Below the pieces are notes generated by a model. That model made no database searches. It was given only the letters and a program-made list of their open reading frames with translations, and was not told the DNA's origin. Below, piece after piece: positions 11,095 through 22,208 of a stretch of DNA of 64,000 nt. This stretch comes from Skeletonema tropicum (taxonomy: Eukaryota > Bacillariophyta > Thalassiosirophyceae > Thalassiosirales > Thalassiosiraceae): the NCBI GenBank assembly GCA_037178625.1, contig CM074136.1, positions 1,426,001 through 1,490,000 of the forward strand. The letters are read 5' to 3'. The position numbers and the translations under genes were made by a program. Every line of letters begins with the position of its first letter. Positions within the stretch are counted from its first letter, which is position 1.

Positions 11095-12062
11095 ATGGTC
11101 GAGATTCGAGAACAACTATTTGATCCAGAAGGCTTCGTTAATCTCAATCCCCTGATTTCTCTTTTCAGACTTTCATGCACAGCGTGCGTTTGTGATTTGT
11201 TACAAAGATATTGAGATTCCAGAAAAAGGATTCCGTTCGTTCTGTGCAAACTCTTTTGCAACCTCTCTCGCACCCGTCGATAGTACGAACGTAGGAGCTA
11301 GTAGCCATAAAATTGCATGCATCAGTTCCTTTTTCCAGGGTAAACAATACTTACCCAGCGCAGCTGGAAAGTCTGCTGGAATAGGATTATTCCAGCTGCA
11401 GTGAGCAAGAGTGAACAGCATGGCACAGTTAGCGGTTATTTGTTAGTTGTGTTGATGTGAATTCTTACTTCTACTTTGTTGGAGGATCGCGAATTCTATC
11501 CACTTTCGTCGACCAACCGTACCTCTAGCATATTATAGCAGGCCCCAAGGGCGTCTTCGGGAGTAATCCGAGCCCCTCCGCCCCTCCTTGTTGAAATTCC
11601 TCTTTCTCTACCGATCCCTCTCTTTAGAGTGCCTCTCTCTAGCTCTAGAGAGAGAGTAGTTCATCATCAATTCTATCTACCTAAGTACCTTTCTACTTCT
11701 CCAGGATCAGGATTAGTTCTCCTTCTCTACACTGGCGTCTCTCTAGAGAATAGGAACTAAAATAATCTTTCAATAGATATTCATTCTATCTATCTTATCT
11801 ACCGATGATGGCATCCGTAACACTCACCCTCTAGAGTGCTGAAGAGCCAGAAATGATGGTGGCTTTTAGGATGCTTCGTCAACCTGGTGTCTAAACAGAA
11901 CCACAATAATGCGAGATCGCAAAAATGTTTGTACTCTGATGCAGTTGGAATCAGTGATGAGTGATGAGTATGGCAACAGACCCGACGAACCTAAAGTACA
12001 ACCAGCCTTGTGCCTATGTATAATCCCCTAGATCTTTGAGGAGGTTGCCTACCTATGTCTTC
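11095..12062. other. Intergenic, no gene recognised
   Basis: Short open frames occur on both strands at 11165-11421, but none carries a recognisable motif. CTCTCTAGAG-type runs are frequent at 11620-11760. The short direct repeat AATGGAATATTGAT spans 12067-12095. Confidence 0.4.
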
Positions 12063-12509
12063 TCAAATGGAATATTGATAAATGGAATATTGATGAAGCT
12101 GACCGACCTTCCTTGCTCTCAATACGGCCTCCCTTGTCTCGGCTGACGAGGCAAGAGCAATGCCCTCAGGCCTCAAACATTCAAACGGCCACTGCCTCGC
12201 CTGCTCTGCGAGAACTGCACGCACGCATCGACTTCTGCAAGCCTGCACCTCAAGCGCAAAGGCAGGAGTGAGTAGATGAGCAATACCAATCCAGGAGCCT
12301 CTATCTTCTTCGGATGTCCAATCACTTGCACGAGCTTGGAGGACGTCTTGCTCGATATTTCGTTTCATTGAGTTGTATTCTGCCTTGGTGTACCACAGCT
12401 CGTTCTTGTCCTCGTGCCTATGAACAATGTAAAGCTGCGCTGTTTCGGCAAATCGCACATGCCCATGGCTGCGTCTGAGGGGAAAGTCTACGATCAATTC
12501 TGACGCCAT
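12063..12509 (-). CDS. Diatom-type hypothetical protein with LWYTKAEYNSMK motif
   Basis: The frame opens at the ATG at 12509 (an upstream in-frame TTG is not taken as the start) and gives 148 aa. Near residue 20 it reads VRFAETAQLYIVHR, followed by ELWYTKAEYNSMKRNIEQDV. The pattern of a beta-rich V.F...A.lyiv stretch followed by LWYs..EY..MK is common in uncharacterised diatom proteins, which often carry it just after a short N-terminus. The middle is alanine- and arginine-rich, and no membrane segment is seen. The end repeats YSIYQYSI because it overlaps a short DNA repeat, so the true C-terminus may be eroded. Function unknown. Confidence 0.6.
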   Translation of the reverse strand: MASELIVDFPLRRSHGHVRFAETAQLYIVHRHEDKNELWYTKAEYNSMKRNIEQDVLQARASDWTSEEDRGSWIGIAHLLTPAFALEVQACRSRCVRAVLAEQARQWPFECLRPEGIALASSAETREAVLRARKVGQLHQYSIYQYSI

Positions 12510-13039
12510 GTTCAAGTTTTGTTTTGTATTTTTGAGATGTGAAGATGATGTGAGTTGTCAGTCAAAGCGGTCGAGCTGAGCAAGCTCTGCAGTCCAATTG
12601 ATCTTTATATTATGATACAAGAGGGCAGCTGCACATCAACAGATGTAGCTGGCTTTGCCAATCTCAAAATTGACAGATGGCGAGAATCTCAACTTGACAG
12701 ATGGCGAGAATGCAATCCCCTGACTTCTCCCTTCAAACTTTGATGCACAGCTCTCTAGAGTTCGCTGCCCCTTCCTTGTATTACATAGTGGGTTGAGGTC
12801 TGAGATCGCTCGGAGAAATAGAGTTTCTGATCAGCTAGCTGGCTAAATAGTAGGTTTTTGTTGAACCCGGAAAAACGAAGTTTAAGATGCCAATTTCCAA
12901 TTTACGGTTCCTTTCGGGTGTGGGACCATAGTTCGCAAAATTAGTTTGCACACATCCGAACAGAATCTTGTTTCTGTTTTCTGGGTCTCAATAAAACCAG
13001 CTGCTTTGTAACAAAATCAACTTAATTATCGCTGCTACT
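12510..13039. other. Intergenic with small repeats
   Basis: A 19-20 base direct repeat (TTGACAGATGGCGAGAAT) spans 12668-12712. The block at 12950-13020 duplicates about 6775-6850. No gene seen. Confidence 0.5.
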
Positions 13040-13960
13040 ATTGGTGAAAGGCCCTACTACGATCAATTCACGATGACGAGCGTGGGATCATCTGTTCCAT
13101 TTCTCCGAGATGTGTGATGCATGCAATCAAATATTTTTGACCATCGAAAAGGGGCATGTAGAAAAACTTGGCCAACAGCACAGGAAGAACCACCCTCTCA
13201 ATACGGAAGTGTGCACAGTTTGCCTTGAAGATGTACTGATTACAAGTCTCGATTCTGTGAGATACTTTATGTGTTGTGGAAATTTCATGTGCTACCAATG
13301 CTTTGAAAAGTCAGTTGCTGGAGGGCAGATATACGTTTGAAAACATAGCTTGTTGCTGGGAAGAAATGTTTTTTGGGATGAAGAAATTTGTCGAGAAGCA
13401 GGCAAAGAGAGCACATCAGTCCATGGGCACAGACTCAGCTGGGGATCTACTACTACTATTTGGAGGGGTCTTCCTGCCAGCATGGTGACATTGTACACCA
13501 CAAGGTTGACCTTAAGGATGCATTGAAATGGTTCAAACTTGCAGCAGAATCGGAAGTTATCTTCCTGACGCAATACGTACTATTGCGGAACTACATGCTG
13601 GTGTGTATGGTGACTGACGTAAAGGAGGTTGAGTAATGCCAAATCAAGGCCAGGGCATTGATGAAGTAAGCTGCCGACCTTAGTAATCTCAGGGCGCAAA
13701 GGAACTACGGCATGATGTGCTGCTTAGGTGAGGGTGGTCCGGTGGACGTGTCGGAAGCAGCTCATTACTATACGTTGGCATACGCTCATAAGGGTCATGA
13801 ACTCTCCCCTCTTGAGATGAACCCTAACTTGAAAGACGTCCTCCATTCAGGCGTCTTTCTCGGCATATACCATTACTATGGTAATGGTGGGTTGGCACAA
13901 AATCTTCACATTGACAAGTACTAAAACGAGAAGCGTTGCGTCGAGCCAATGCCAGAAGCC
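13040..13960 (+). pseudogene. RING-like / Sel1-repeat protein, frame broken
   Basis: The first piece (13110-13340) reads MCDACNQIFLTIEKG, then VCTVCLEDVLITSLDSVRY and MCCGNFMCYQCFEKS, a Cys-rich RING-like pattern. It is followed, in changing frames, by Sel1-type helices: DLKDALKWFKLAAES around 13510-13550, GPVDVSEAAHYYTLAYAHKG from 13735, and LGIYHYYGNGGLAQNL from 13857. This is the domain order of a large diatom family of zinc-finger plus Sel1-repeat proteins. At least three frameshifts separate the pieces. The duplicated part at 7.4 kb covers only the N-terminal region. Confidence 0.7.
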
Positions 13961-14444
13961 TCCACAACTCAATGAATCTTAATTTGGTCGATACGTACTC
14001 GATTTCAGCAATGTGGACTCTGATGTTTGTGCATAATTTGCATAACTACGATGGCGATTTGAGAGTTCTGCCTCTATAGCTCAATCCAAAGGATCGTTCG
14101 GATGCGGTCGATGATCAAGGCACTATTCGTGGGGACTTGCCAGAGTTGTGTATGCCGCATGTTATTTGGCGCCGGCAATCTCTGATCGAGCTGAACGTCG
14201 TATTGTATATAGATAGCGTAGGTGGACGTTTGATACCGATCACGAATCTAAAACTCTACGTGACTTCGCAATTTAGTTTTGTCTAAAGTGGTTTAGACTT
14301 CCGTGACTTGGAGTGACCGTATTAGCACCCCCTCCGTGACCGTTTTTGCACACCACAAGACACAAGAAACAGCAACTGCATACTGCATGCTCTCAAATCG
14401 CAAGGATCAAGGAGTACTTCTTATCATTCATTAAGTTGTGTAGT
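13961..14444. other. Region upstream of the SPF45-like gene
   Basis: Up to about 14200 this may hold further eroded coding sequence of the Sel1 pseudogene, but no clear repeat is left. From about 14260 it should hold the promoter of the next gene; no distinct element was recognised. Confidence 0.4.
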
Positions 14445-15710
14445 ATGGATCTCTTTGGCGACCTCCCCACTCCCGCAGCGAAAAAGAGCCCCGGCAACGG
14501 CAAGTCCGATGACCTCTTTGGTGGCCTTCCGGCTGCTGCCTCGTCTTCATCGACTGCTCGTGCCGAAACGAATGAACAAAAGATCGGCAAAGAAAACACA
14601 GATGCAAAAACATCAGCAGAGGAATCATCATCTACTGTCTCATCTGATAAGAGAAAATTGGCAGCGTCACTGGTTAGTGCCGTAGGCAAAGCAGGTACTT
14701 CATTGGCATTTGTTCCACAGGCTATCTCTCATGCACGTAAAAAGAAGAAATTTCTACCGCAACAACAGCAATCTACTGCACTGAAGAAAGTAGAACCAAA
14801 GAAAGTTAATCCAGAAGTCCTGCAGCAAACTCGTGTCGATGCTAAGGAGAATGAAGAAGTAAGGGGCACTGAAATGGTGAATGATCATCAATCGCTGCAC
14901 AAAGCAACTACTGGCAATTCTACAACTGCACAACCTGCACCTAAAAACGAACCTGAAAGCACCGATACAAATAATACTCAACAAACGAATGAAGAACCAT
15001 ATATAGAGAATGAACCAGAATCTATTCGCCTTCTACATGCGAGTGTATCGCCTTCAAATGCCTACAACCCACATTTTCCTAACGACTATCTTGCACACCT
15101 CGAACGCAAAAAGACAGAGCGGATACAAAAAGAGTTGCAGCAGAGTGCGTTACAGAGATTGGACCAGCAGGAGAAGTTACGTAAAAAGATTGAAGAGGAG
15201 AGGAGAAAGATTGAGAATAGTGGTGATGTAAACAAAATTGTGGAAATGCATGCTGGATTGGGTGGAGGAAATTTGATTGGAGGAGCTGGAAGAGGGAGGG
15301 GACGTGGACGAGGGGCGCAGAATTTGCCAGCTTGGTTGGTAAAGAAACAGCAGGAACAACAGAGGGCAGCGGAGCAATCGTCGTCGTCAAGTAATGCACC
15401 AACAACTGTGAAAGGACAATTTGGTGATGCTGAAGATGATATTGCTGACGATGAAAATTGTGCCATTACTCTATTCAACGTGGTTGCACCGGGTGAAATT
15501 GACGAGCATTTGGAAACAGAAATCAGAGAAGAATGCGAAGAGCAATCTTTGAAAGTGGCTGATATCAAAATATTTGATGCCTCGTCTACTTGTCAATTTG
15601 TACGTGCGGACATCTCGTTTGCCACGGGTGCAGCTGCTCGAGATGCTGTTCGGTTATTCAACGGGAGAAAATTTGGCGAGAGGCAGATTACAGCAAAGAT
15701 AATGGAGTAA
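14445..15710 (+). CDS. SPF45/RBM17-like splicing factor with C-terminal UHM domain
   Basis: I start at the ATG at 14445 because MDLFGDLPTP is a natural N-terminus; the open frame extends upstream without conserved features. The product is 421 aa. The N-terminal half is low complexity. The middle reads YNPHFPNDYLAHLERKK, which matches the Y.P.FPNDY element of SPF45, followed by a basic coiled region (about residues 235-280) and a GRGRGRGRG stretch. The last ~85 residues form an RRM-like domain: ITLFNVVAPGEIDEHLETE, later RLFNGRKFGERQI. The R-x-F (RKF, residues 408-410) is the signature of U2AF-homology motifs, which bind ULM peptides of spliceosomal proteins. I see no G-patch, unlike animal SPF45. 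Its 3' end is 16 bases from that of the convergent glycosidase gene. Confidence 0.8.
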   Translation: MDLFGDLPTPAAKKSPGNGKSDDLFGGLPAAASSSSTARAETNEQKIGKENTDAKTSAEESSSTVSSDKRKLAASLVSAVGKAGTSLAFVPQAISHARKKKKFLPQQQQSTALKKVEPKKVNPEVLQQTRVDAKENEEVRGTEMVNDHQSLHKATTGNSTTAQPAPKNEPESTDTNNTQQTNEEPYIENEPESIRLLHASVSPSNAYNPHFPNDYLAHLERKKTERIQKELQQSALQRLDQQEKLRKKIEEERRKIENSGDVNKIVEMHAGLGGGNLIGGAGRGRGRGRGAQNLPAWLVKKQQEQQRAAEQSSSSSNAPTTVKGQFGDAEDDIADDENCAITLFNVVAPGEIDEHLETEIREECEEQSLKVADIKIFDASSTCQFVRADISFATGAAARDAVRLFNGRKFGERQITAKIME

Positions 15711-15726
15711 CGTTCATTCTCTCAGG

Positions 15727-17919
15727 TTAATCAAAACTTTCTGCCGTCGATATGGACAGTGTGTAACGCTCTGCTATTCTCGCGAATCTCCATTTGATGG
15801 TTTGACTCGCTCTGTCGTGGTGGAGCTCTCCTGAAGACACTGTTAACTTTACACCTTCAGAGTAATGACGACTAGGCACAAACAAAAATACCGTGTCGAT
15901 GCAATCTTCACACTCAACAAGACCACGGAGAACCAGTTTGTAAGCTCCGATGAAAGCGTCAAAACGTTGATAAGCTACTCCCAAACCAGTGCTGTATTGA
16001 TACAGAAAAGGCCGAAGAGCGGCCTGTAGACCTCGTCCTCGTCCATTTGAGTACAGAGAGAGGTCTTCCCCATTCCATAAATCCCCGTCTTTCTCTCCGT
16101 TCCATACATATTGGCCATTTTTACTCTCATAACACCATAATGTGTAGTCCAGATCATTTGCCTCCATCGCTTTGAGTGTTCTGTCCAATGAAATTGTGTA
16201 ATCCTTCATACTTCCAAAATATGGAACACCTGTCTCTCCAATGAGCACATGCATGTTGTCAAGTGCTCCGTTCTTGATCTCATTTAGATTCCTCTTGAAG
16301 AGCCAATCAATGAAACCAGCAAATAGATATGAGCTGTAGTGCCCAATGAACAGTGTCAGGGCGTCATACCAATGTGGAGCGAAGCCGAGTTTCGCTCCGC
16401 TACTTTCGTGAAACAATGGAGCTTTCGGAGACATATCAACTGAGATAGTGTCAAAGTAAGGTTCTACGTACGTGACAAACTCAGGATTGTTGCGCTCTAT
16501 AACTTGCTGCACCTTTTCATAAAATGGGGTCATATATTTTGTTCCAAATGTCTCTCCAGGTGCAAGAGAGAAGTGACCCGGACGGAGTAAATTTCTCTTT
16601 CCACTCACTTCATCTATTTCGTAGACGCCTACTCTTTTCCACACATCCAAATCAGAAGATAGATAGGCAATCTTGGCATTCGGATTCAAAGTAGCTTCAG
16701 ATTCGTGATGAAAATGCGAGGGAAAGTAGGAAACGTTCACAGCACAGATTCTCCACCCCCTAACCTCATACTATCGAATCCACTCATCACATGTCCATGA
16801 AGCGTGGGAGAATGAACTTCTGTAAGATCCTCAACTCCTACAAATCCATTACTCGGTTCATTCATCGTACCAAACCCAAGCACATTTGGGCAGTCCTTCA
16901 CAGCTGTAGCGACAACGTCAATAAACTCCAAATACTGTCCTCGAAGAAAGTCTTGAATTGGTACTGTAGTATTCAAAGCTGATATCCCCGGTGCATAGTC
17001 ACTTCCAGCAAAGAACAAAGAGAACATAGTCGCTGTTGCTAACTTCCAGTAATTCGTAGTCCAAAGCATCTTCGGCATCTCCCCATCAGTCCAGTGCTGA
17101 TGCAGAACTGCGCTTCCATGTATCATGCAGCACCGACGATGAAGTATCAAATCCCACTGCATCCAATGTCCACCATGGTGCTCCATCCCCACCAGTAAAT
17201 CTGGACCACACATCCTGATGGGGATCAATAATTACATACAACCCGAACCTTGCCGCCAAGTCAATCAACTCTTTGAGATAAAGCAAGTATTCAGTATCCA
17301 CACATCCAGGGCATTCATGCATCACAGCCTCCCACGATACTGATAATCGAACTAAATTAAATCCCCAATGGTGACCCAACCTTTGAAAGTGAGCTGGAGC
17401 TTCTTCCAAGGAAAATGGTCGATTGAGAAATGAAACATGTTGTTTTGACTCATATGATTGATCAGAACTACGTGTATTGACCAAGTTTGCTGGGGAGGAA
17501 GGTGTTTTAGCCGGAAGATTGACTCCTCGGAAGCGCATTATATGTGAGTCCATCGTCATCCATTTGCCATGTACATATTTTGGTCGATCTTTAATTGGAA
17601 AGTTTCTCGAACTGTTCAGCTTGATACTTTCTGAGTGTTCATCGATGTATAGTTCACGCTCCAGCGAATAAAAAGAAGTTGCATCTTTGTAGAGTGCCGA
17701 CGAGATTATTGCAAGCACAAGTACAATAATGTTGATGGAACGACAGCTGTACCTCTTGTAACATCCGATGAAGGATAGAACTACGATTATGCAAAACAGA
17801 AGAAATGTTTGGTGGCTTATTCCGACTTGTTTTGCAAACAATCCGCTGATAGATAGGAACCGATGAATCGATGTAACAAGGTATGATAAGAGCCGCTGCT
17901 GTAAATTGATTTTCGTCAT
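15727..17919 (-). CDS. Membrane-anchored GH5_12-type beta-glucosidase (EGCrP-like), two frameshifts
   Basis: Three consecutive minus-strand frames make one protein. Frame one (17919 to about 17100) has two hydrophobic segments near residues 38-52 and 62-77, then RGVNLPAKTP and DPHQDVWSRFTGGDGAPWW, a hallmark of fungal-type endoglycoceramidase-related glucosidases that cleave glucosylceramide or steryl glucosides. Frame two (to about 16740) carries GFGTMNEPSNGFVG; its NEP glutamate is the expected acid/base. Frame three (to 15727) carries VGVYEIDEVSG, LLRPGHF and VLIGETGVPYFG; the GE glutamate is the expected nucleophile. Both catalytic residues are present. The single-base frame changes near 17115 and 16745 fall inside conserved stretches and fit no intron, so they are real lesions or assembly errors. 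Confidence 0.75.
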
Positions 17920-18326
17920 GCTACAGAGTGGTGTTCTCCTTTTCTACATTTCAACCCCCTGCCTCAGTAAATCAATGTGTAAAGTTTAATACGTACTTCT
18001 GCTTTCATTCTATTGTAGATGAACAACATCATAAGTAGCATGGTGCGTGCGTGTCGGTGTCGGTGTGTGAAAATTGCACGAAGTGAGAAGTGAGTGGTGT
18101 GTGGTGTCCCACCGTTGGCGCTCAGGCGTTGGAGAAAGCGTTAGATGCGTTGGGCCGGAGAAAGGTGTTGGATGCGTTGGGAGACAACTTCTGAGACAAC
18201 GCGCAGTACAGCACTGGTCCATTTCTTTTTCTGTCGCTCACTGGCCATTATTTAGAAAGCGTTGTGGCAGCGTCTGCTTCATTGAATAATCCTCACTCAC
18301 TAGCAATCTGAAGGTAAAAAAGCATC
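17920..18326. promoter_or_regulatory. Divergent intergenic region
   Basis: This separates the glycosidase start (minus) from the Ser/Pro-repeat gene (plus). The last ~45 bases (AATAATCCTCACTCACTAGC to the ATG) recur almost exactly at 20718-20760 before the paralogous gene, so the proximal promoter was duplicated with it. AGCGTTGTG...GCGTCT just upstream is also shared. Confidence 0.55.
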
Positions 18327-20378
18327 ATGAGATCTCCGTCAGCTCTACTGTTGTTACTCGGAGCATGTGTTATTCCCAAGGCAACACAAGGCAGACTGGT
18401 GCCTATTTGGGTAAGTGGATGAAGGTCTAACCGAAACGAGTTCATCACTCTACTCGTTCAAGTAATTTCCGTCCTAATCTAAGTTGAAAAATATTGTATC
18501 ATCACTTTCAATTTGTATTTATTATTCATACAGGTCTATCGGACACCTCCGACGAGCACTCCAACATCGTCACCTTCATATCAACCATCTTCTAGGCCGA
18601 GCACAGCGCCGACGAGTAGTCCGTCTTACAAGCCTTCTTCTCATCCATCGCTCCGACCAAGCTCGCAGCCGACAAGCATTCCTTCACCGTCGCCGTCTTC
18701 TCATCCATCGCTCCGTCCAAGCTCAAAACCTACAAGCAGGCCATCATCCTCACCCTCATTTGATCCATCTTATCGACCAAGCTCAAAACCTACAAGCAGG
18801 CCATCATCCTCACCCTCATCTGATCCATCTTATCGACCAAGCTCAAATCCTACAAGCAGGCCATCATCCTCACCCTCATCTGATCCGTCTTATCGACCGA
18901 GTTCAAAGCCTACAAGCCTTCCTTCATCATCGCCGTCTGCTAATCCCTCCCAAAGACCGAGCTTGCTGCCTACAAGCAGTCCATCTTCATCACCGTCATC
19001 TAATCCATCGCTCCAGCCAAGCTCGCATCCGTCTTCTAATCCCTCTCAAAGACCGAGCTTACAGCCAACAAATAGTCCATCTACATCACCATCTTATCGG
19101 CCAAGCTCACATCCGACAATTACTCCTTCGTTCTCACCATCACTGCATCCATCTTACGGACCAAGTTCAAAGCCTACAAGAAATCCATCATCCTCACCGA
19201 CACATCAGCCTTCATATAGTCCAAGCTCACAACCCACCAGAAATCCGTCATTCTCACCATCACATTCATCTCATCCATCTTCTAGACCGAGCTCAGAGCC
19301 GACGAGCAATCCATCGTACCAGCCTTCATCTTATCCATCTTCTCAACCGAGCTCTCAGCCGTCAAGTAATCCGTCATCACTGCCTTCTTCTCGTCCTTCC
19401 ACTAGACCGAGCTCAGAGCCGACGAGCAATCCTTCGTACCAGCCTTCATCTTATCCATCTTCTCGACCGAGCTCTCAGCCGTCAAGTAATCCATCATCAC
19501 TGCCTTCTTCTCGTCCTTCTCCTAGACCGAGCTCAGAGCCTTCTTCTCGTCCTTCTCCTAGACCGAGCTCAGAGCCGACGAGCAATCCTTCGTACCAGCC
19601 TTCATCTTATCCATCTTCTCAACCGAGCTCTCAGCCGTCAAGTAATCCGTCATCACTGCCTTCTTCTCGTCCTTCTCCTAGACCGAGCTCAGAGCCGACG
19701 AGCAATCCATCGTACCAGCCTTCATCTTATCCGTCTTCTCGACCGAGCTCTCGGCCGTCAAGCAATCCATCATCACTGCCTTCTTCTCGTCCTTCCACTA
19801 GACCGAGCTCAAAGCCTACAAGCAGCCCATCATCGTCACCCTCGTCTGATCCATCGTTTAGACCGAGCTCAAAGCCTACAAGCAGTCGATCATCGTCACC
19901 TTCGTCTTGGCCAAGCTCACAGCCGACGATCATTCCATCACTTTCACCATCATCATCATCTCAGCCATCTTTGTCTGCGCAGCCTTCATCTTTGATAGCA
20001 TCAAAAAGTGTGGTGACTTCTAGCAGAATACTGGCACCGGACTCATTCGAATTCTGGCTAATAGTTGGTATCATTAGCATCGTTTTTCTAATATTGTTTA
20101 CCGTTCGTGAATTCGTTCGAATTCGAAAGGAAAAAATCCGAAGGAGTGGTGATAGTGGTGAAGGACTAGACGGTCAAGACAATCATAGTGAAATGACAGA
20201 TGATCAACAACTTGTCACATATGTTCTTCAGATAGCTCAATCTACAGATTCATCTCCGGCTCCGGCTCCGACTCCGGCTCCGACTCCGGCTCCGGCTCCA
20301 ACTGAAATTCGCCCTTGGCCCCTGCCTCAACTTCAGTCCTTGTCGTCATCAAGCTATATGAATGGAGAAAGTTGGTGA
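18327..20378 (+). CDS. Secreted, membrane-anchored Ser/Pro-repeat protein, 642 aa
   Basis: Exon 1 (18327-18410) encodes MRSPSALLLLLGACVIPKA, a signal peptide. An intron (18411-18533, GTAAGT...ACAG) leads in phase 0 to exon 2 (18534-20378). The mature protein is almost entirely repeats of PSS[RQK]PTSxPSxSPS type over about 500 residues, then a membrane segment near residues 533-553 (FWLIVGIISIVFLILF) and a charged tail with a PAPAPTPAPTPAP run. Such extracellular Pro/Ser domains are common in diatoms and are thought to be glycosylated wall or surface proteins. The DNA has 60- and 120-base minisatellite units, so repeat number probably varies. A long Leu/His-rich ORF in another frame is a shadow. 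Confidence 0.85.
18721..18900 (+). repeat. 60-bp minisatellite, about 3 units, in coding sequence
   Basis: The unit GCTCAAAACCTACAAGCAGG...TGATCCATCTTATCGACCAA repeats every 60 bases and keeps frame (20 codons). Confidence 0.85.
19296..19815 (+). repeat. 120-bp minisatellite in coding sequence
   Basis: Units are marked by GACGAGCAAT at 19301, 19421, 19577 and 19697. The spacing is 120, 156 (120+36) and 120 bases, all multiples of three. The 36-base extra piece is itself a partial duplication. Confidence 0.85.
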
Positions 20379-20760
20379 TGAAGTGTTTCGGTATCACCTG
20401 AACATAATCAGAATCGTAGCCTAAACTTTAACTCATCAGCGTGTTTGTGTGATCAAAATCTCTTCTAAGGTACTTGTGCCATCTTTGATATCTTCATTTG
20501 TCTCTATCATTTCATCCCTTCATCACAACGCAGATAAGTAGGTGGGTTCGTTGACGATGACGCTTCTGTGAAAAACAATTGACACATAATGTGTCATAAA
20601 TAATAATCCTCACAATTTTTTGCGAAGGCGTTGGAGAAGGGTGCTCGGATGCGTTGGGCGACATCGCGCAGGAAATACAGCACTTCTCATTCTCAATAGA
20701 CAGCGTTGTGACAACGTCTAATAATCCTCACTCACTAGCAATCTGAAGGTAAAAAGCATC
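20379..20760. promoter_or_regulatory. Intergenic region upstream of the interrupted paralogue
   Basis: The last ~80 bases duplicate the upstream region of the first Ser/Pro gene, including AATAATCCTCACTCACTAGC and AGCATC before the ATG. No other element recognised. Confidence 0.55.
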
Positions 20761-20788
20761 ATGAGATCTCCGTCAGCTCTACTGCTGC
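20761..20788 (+). pseudogene. 5' fragment of the interrupted Ser/Pro-repeat paralogue
   Basis: ATGAGATCTCCGTCAGCTCT continues to GCTGC, giving MRSPSALLL as in the intact paralogue. It stops where the 23.6-kb insertion begins at 20789. The rest of the exon resumes at 44386. GCTGC is duplicated at 44381-44385. Confidence 0.85.
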
Positions 20789-22130
20789 TATGGGTGGTGA
20801 CGCTAGTTAAATCTACTAACAAAACGAATTTTGGAAAATCGCCTTGATACTTCTCAGACAGCTTCAGTATACCCCTAGGACCAATGAACTGCAAAGGGAG
20901 CCATTTTTGCTCAAATAGTTATGTAGTTATCAAGATATTCAGTTTGTTAGTGACCCACTAGTTAATTGCCCCTTTTGCGCTTATTATGGTCTCTGTAGTG
21001 ATCAAATCGTCAAATCACCGCCCGGTCTCGCCAAGATTGGTCTATTGGGGTCATTTCGTGCCATTTGTATCGTTGGATTCGTCTTCATCGGCGATGTTGG
21101 TGGTCGTAGGGGCGTCATTGTCGGCTCCTCCAAGGGGCCGAAAATCGGTGAATTGATTTGGCGCGCTTCGACATCGGGCCTCAAAATCACACAGAACAAA
21201 ACATCACCAAAACTACCATGTTCGACCGCACCATGCACCATGTTACGATCTCATCGGAGGCCGAACGAGGCTCCATGTACAGCTTATTGTCTATATATCC
21301 AATGTCTACAGTCGTTATTTCGCTCGAAATAGGTCTACGTGGTCGTAATGCAATTTGAAATGGGGCGTGGAAAATTGCCATCTTCCCGCGTACCTTACCC
21401 ATCGTGGGTGATATCACAACATTATGAACGTTCTAGTGCAGTGAATACATCCGCTGGTGTTATATAAGGATTGGGTGGGTCAGTTTTGTATCGTGGTCTG
21501 ATTTAGAGTCTTGAACTTTGGCAAACTCGGCCCAAATATCCAGCTTGGTTGCTTTTTGCTTTCGCCTTCTTCAACTCGCCTGCCCGACGCCGACGCTTGG
21601 TGCTGAGGGTGTTTGGAGCGTTTCCATCTGCAAATCTCGAACAGGCTTAATGAATTTACCGAGATTATTCGTTTCAGTGCAAGTTGGAGTTGCTCTCCGC
21701 ATCACAAAACACTTGGTCTTATGGCTCACTGCAAGGTTGTAAAAGTAGGGGGGGCAAACCCTTGTGTTTTTGGGAGTCACGAGTTGAGCGCGCCAATATT
21801 TTTTTGTCAAACCTTTCCAAATTTTTTGACGATGGCCAAAATTGTCGATCGCCTTTTGGCGTAAGAATAATTACCCTTTCACGGCTTCTAAGCCTCCCGG
21901 TCTAAGTTCAAAAGTAGGAGTATCAACGTAGGAATAGTACATACAGTGTGATATGACTATCGCTATGACATTTGTTAACCCTTGCAGCCCAAAACAGGCA
22001 AAAATCAATATATTTTCTTGACGGGCTAACTATCGCCAAACACTTTTTCATCTCCACTCAACATCACCAAGAAGAGGAGCACCGGCACCATGGTGTGTTT
22101 GCGTCCTATGGTGATATAATGTCCCATCTT

Positions 22131-22208
22131 GATATACTGGTGAACTTTTTTGGCAATGAACTCTACACCCATATTGTAGTTCATTATTAAAAAAGTTCAC
22201 CAGTATAC
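22131..22208. repeat. Inverted repeat, ~30-bp arms
   Basis: The left arm (22131-22161) with ACTGGTGAACTTTTTT pairs with the right arm (22179-22208) with AAAAAAGTTCACCAGT, with a few mismatches and a ~17-base loop. Confidence 0.85.

Noticed and set aside
18484..19995. A 503-codon Leu/His/Arg-rich ORF on the plus strand
   Set aside because: It is the shifted frame of the Ser/Pro minisatellites. The true frame has a signal peptide exon, splice sites and a membrane segment.
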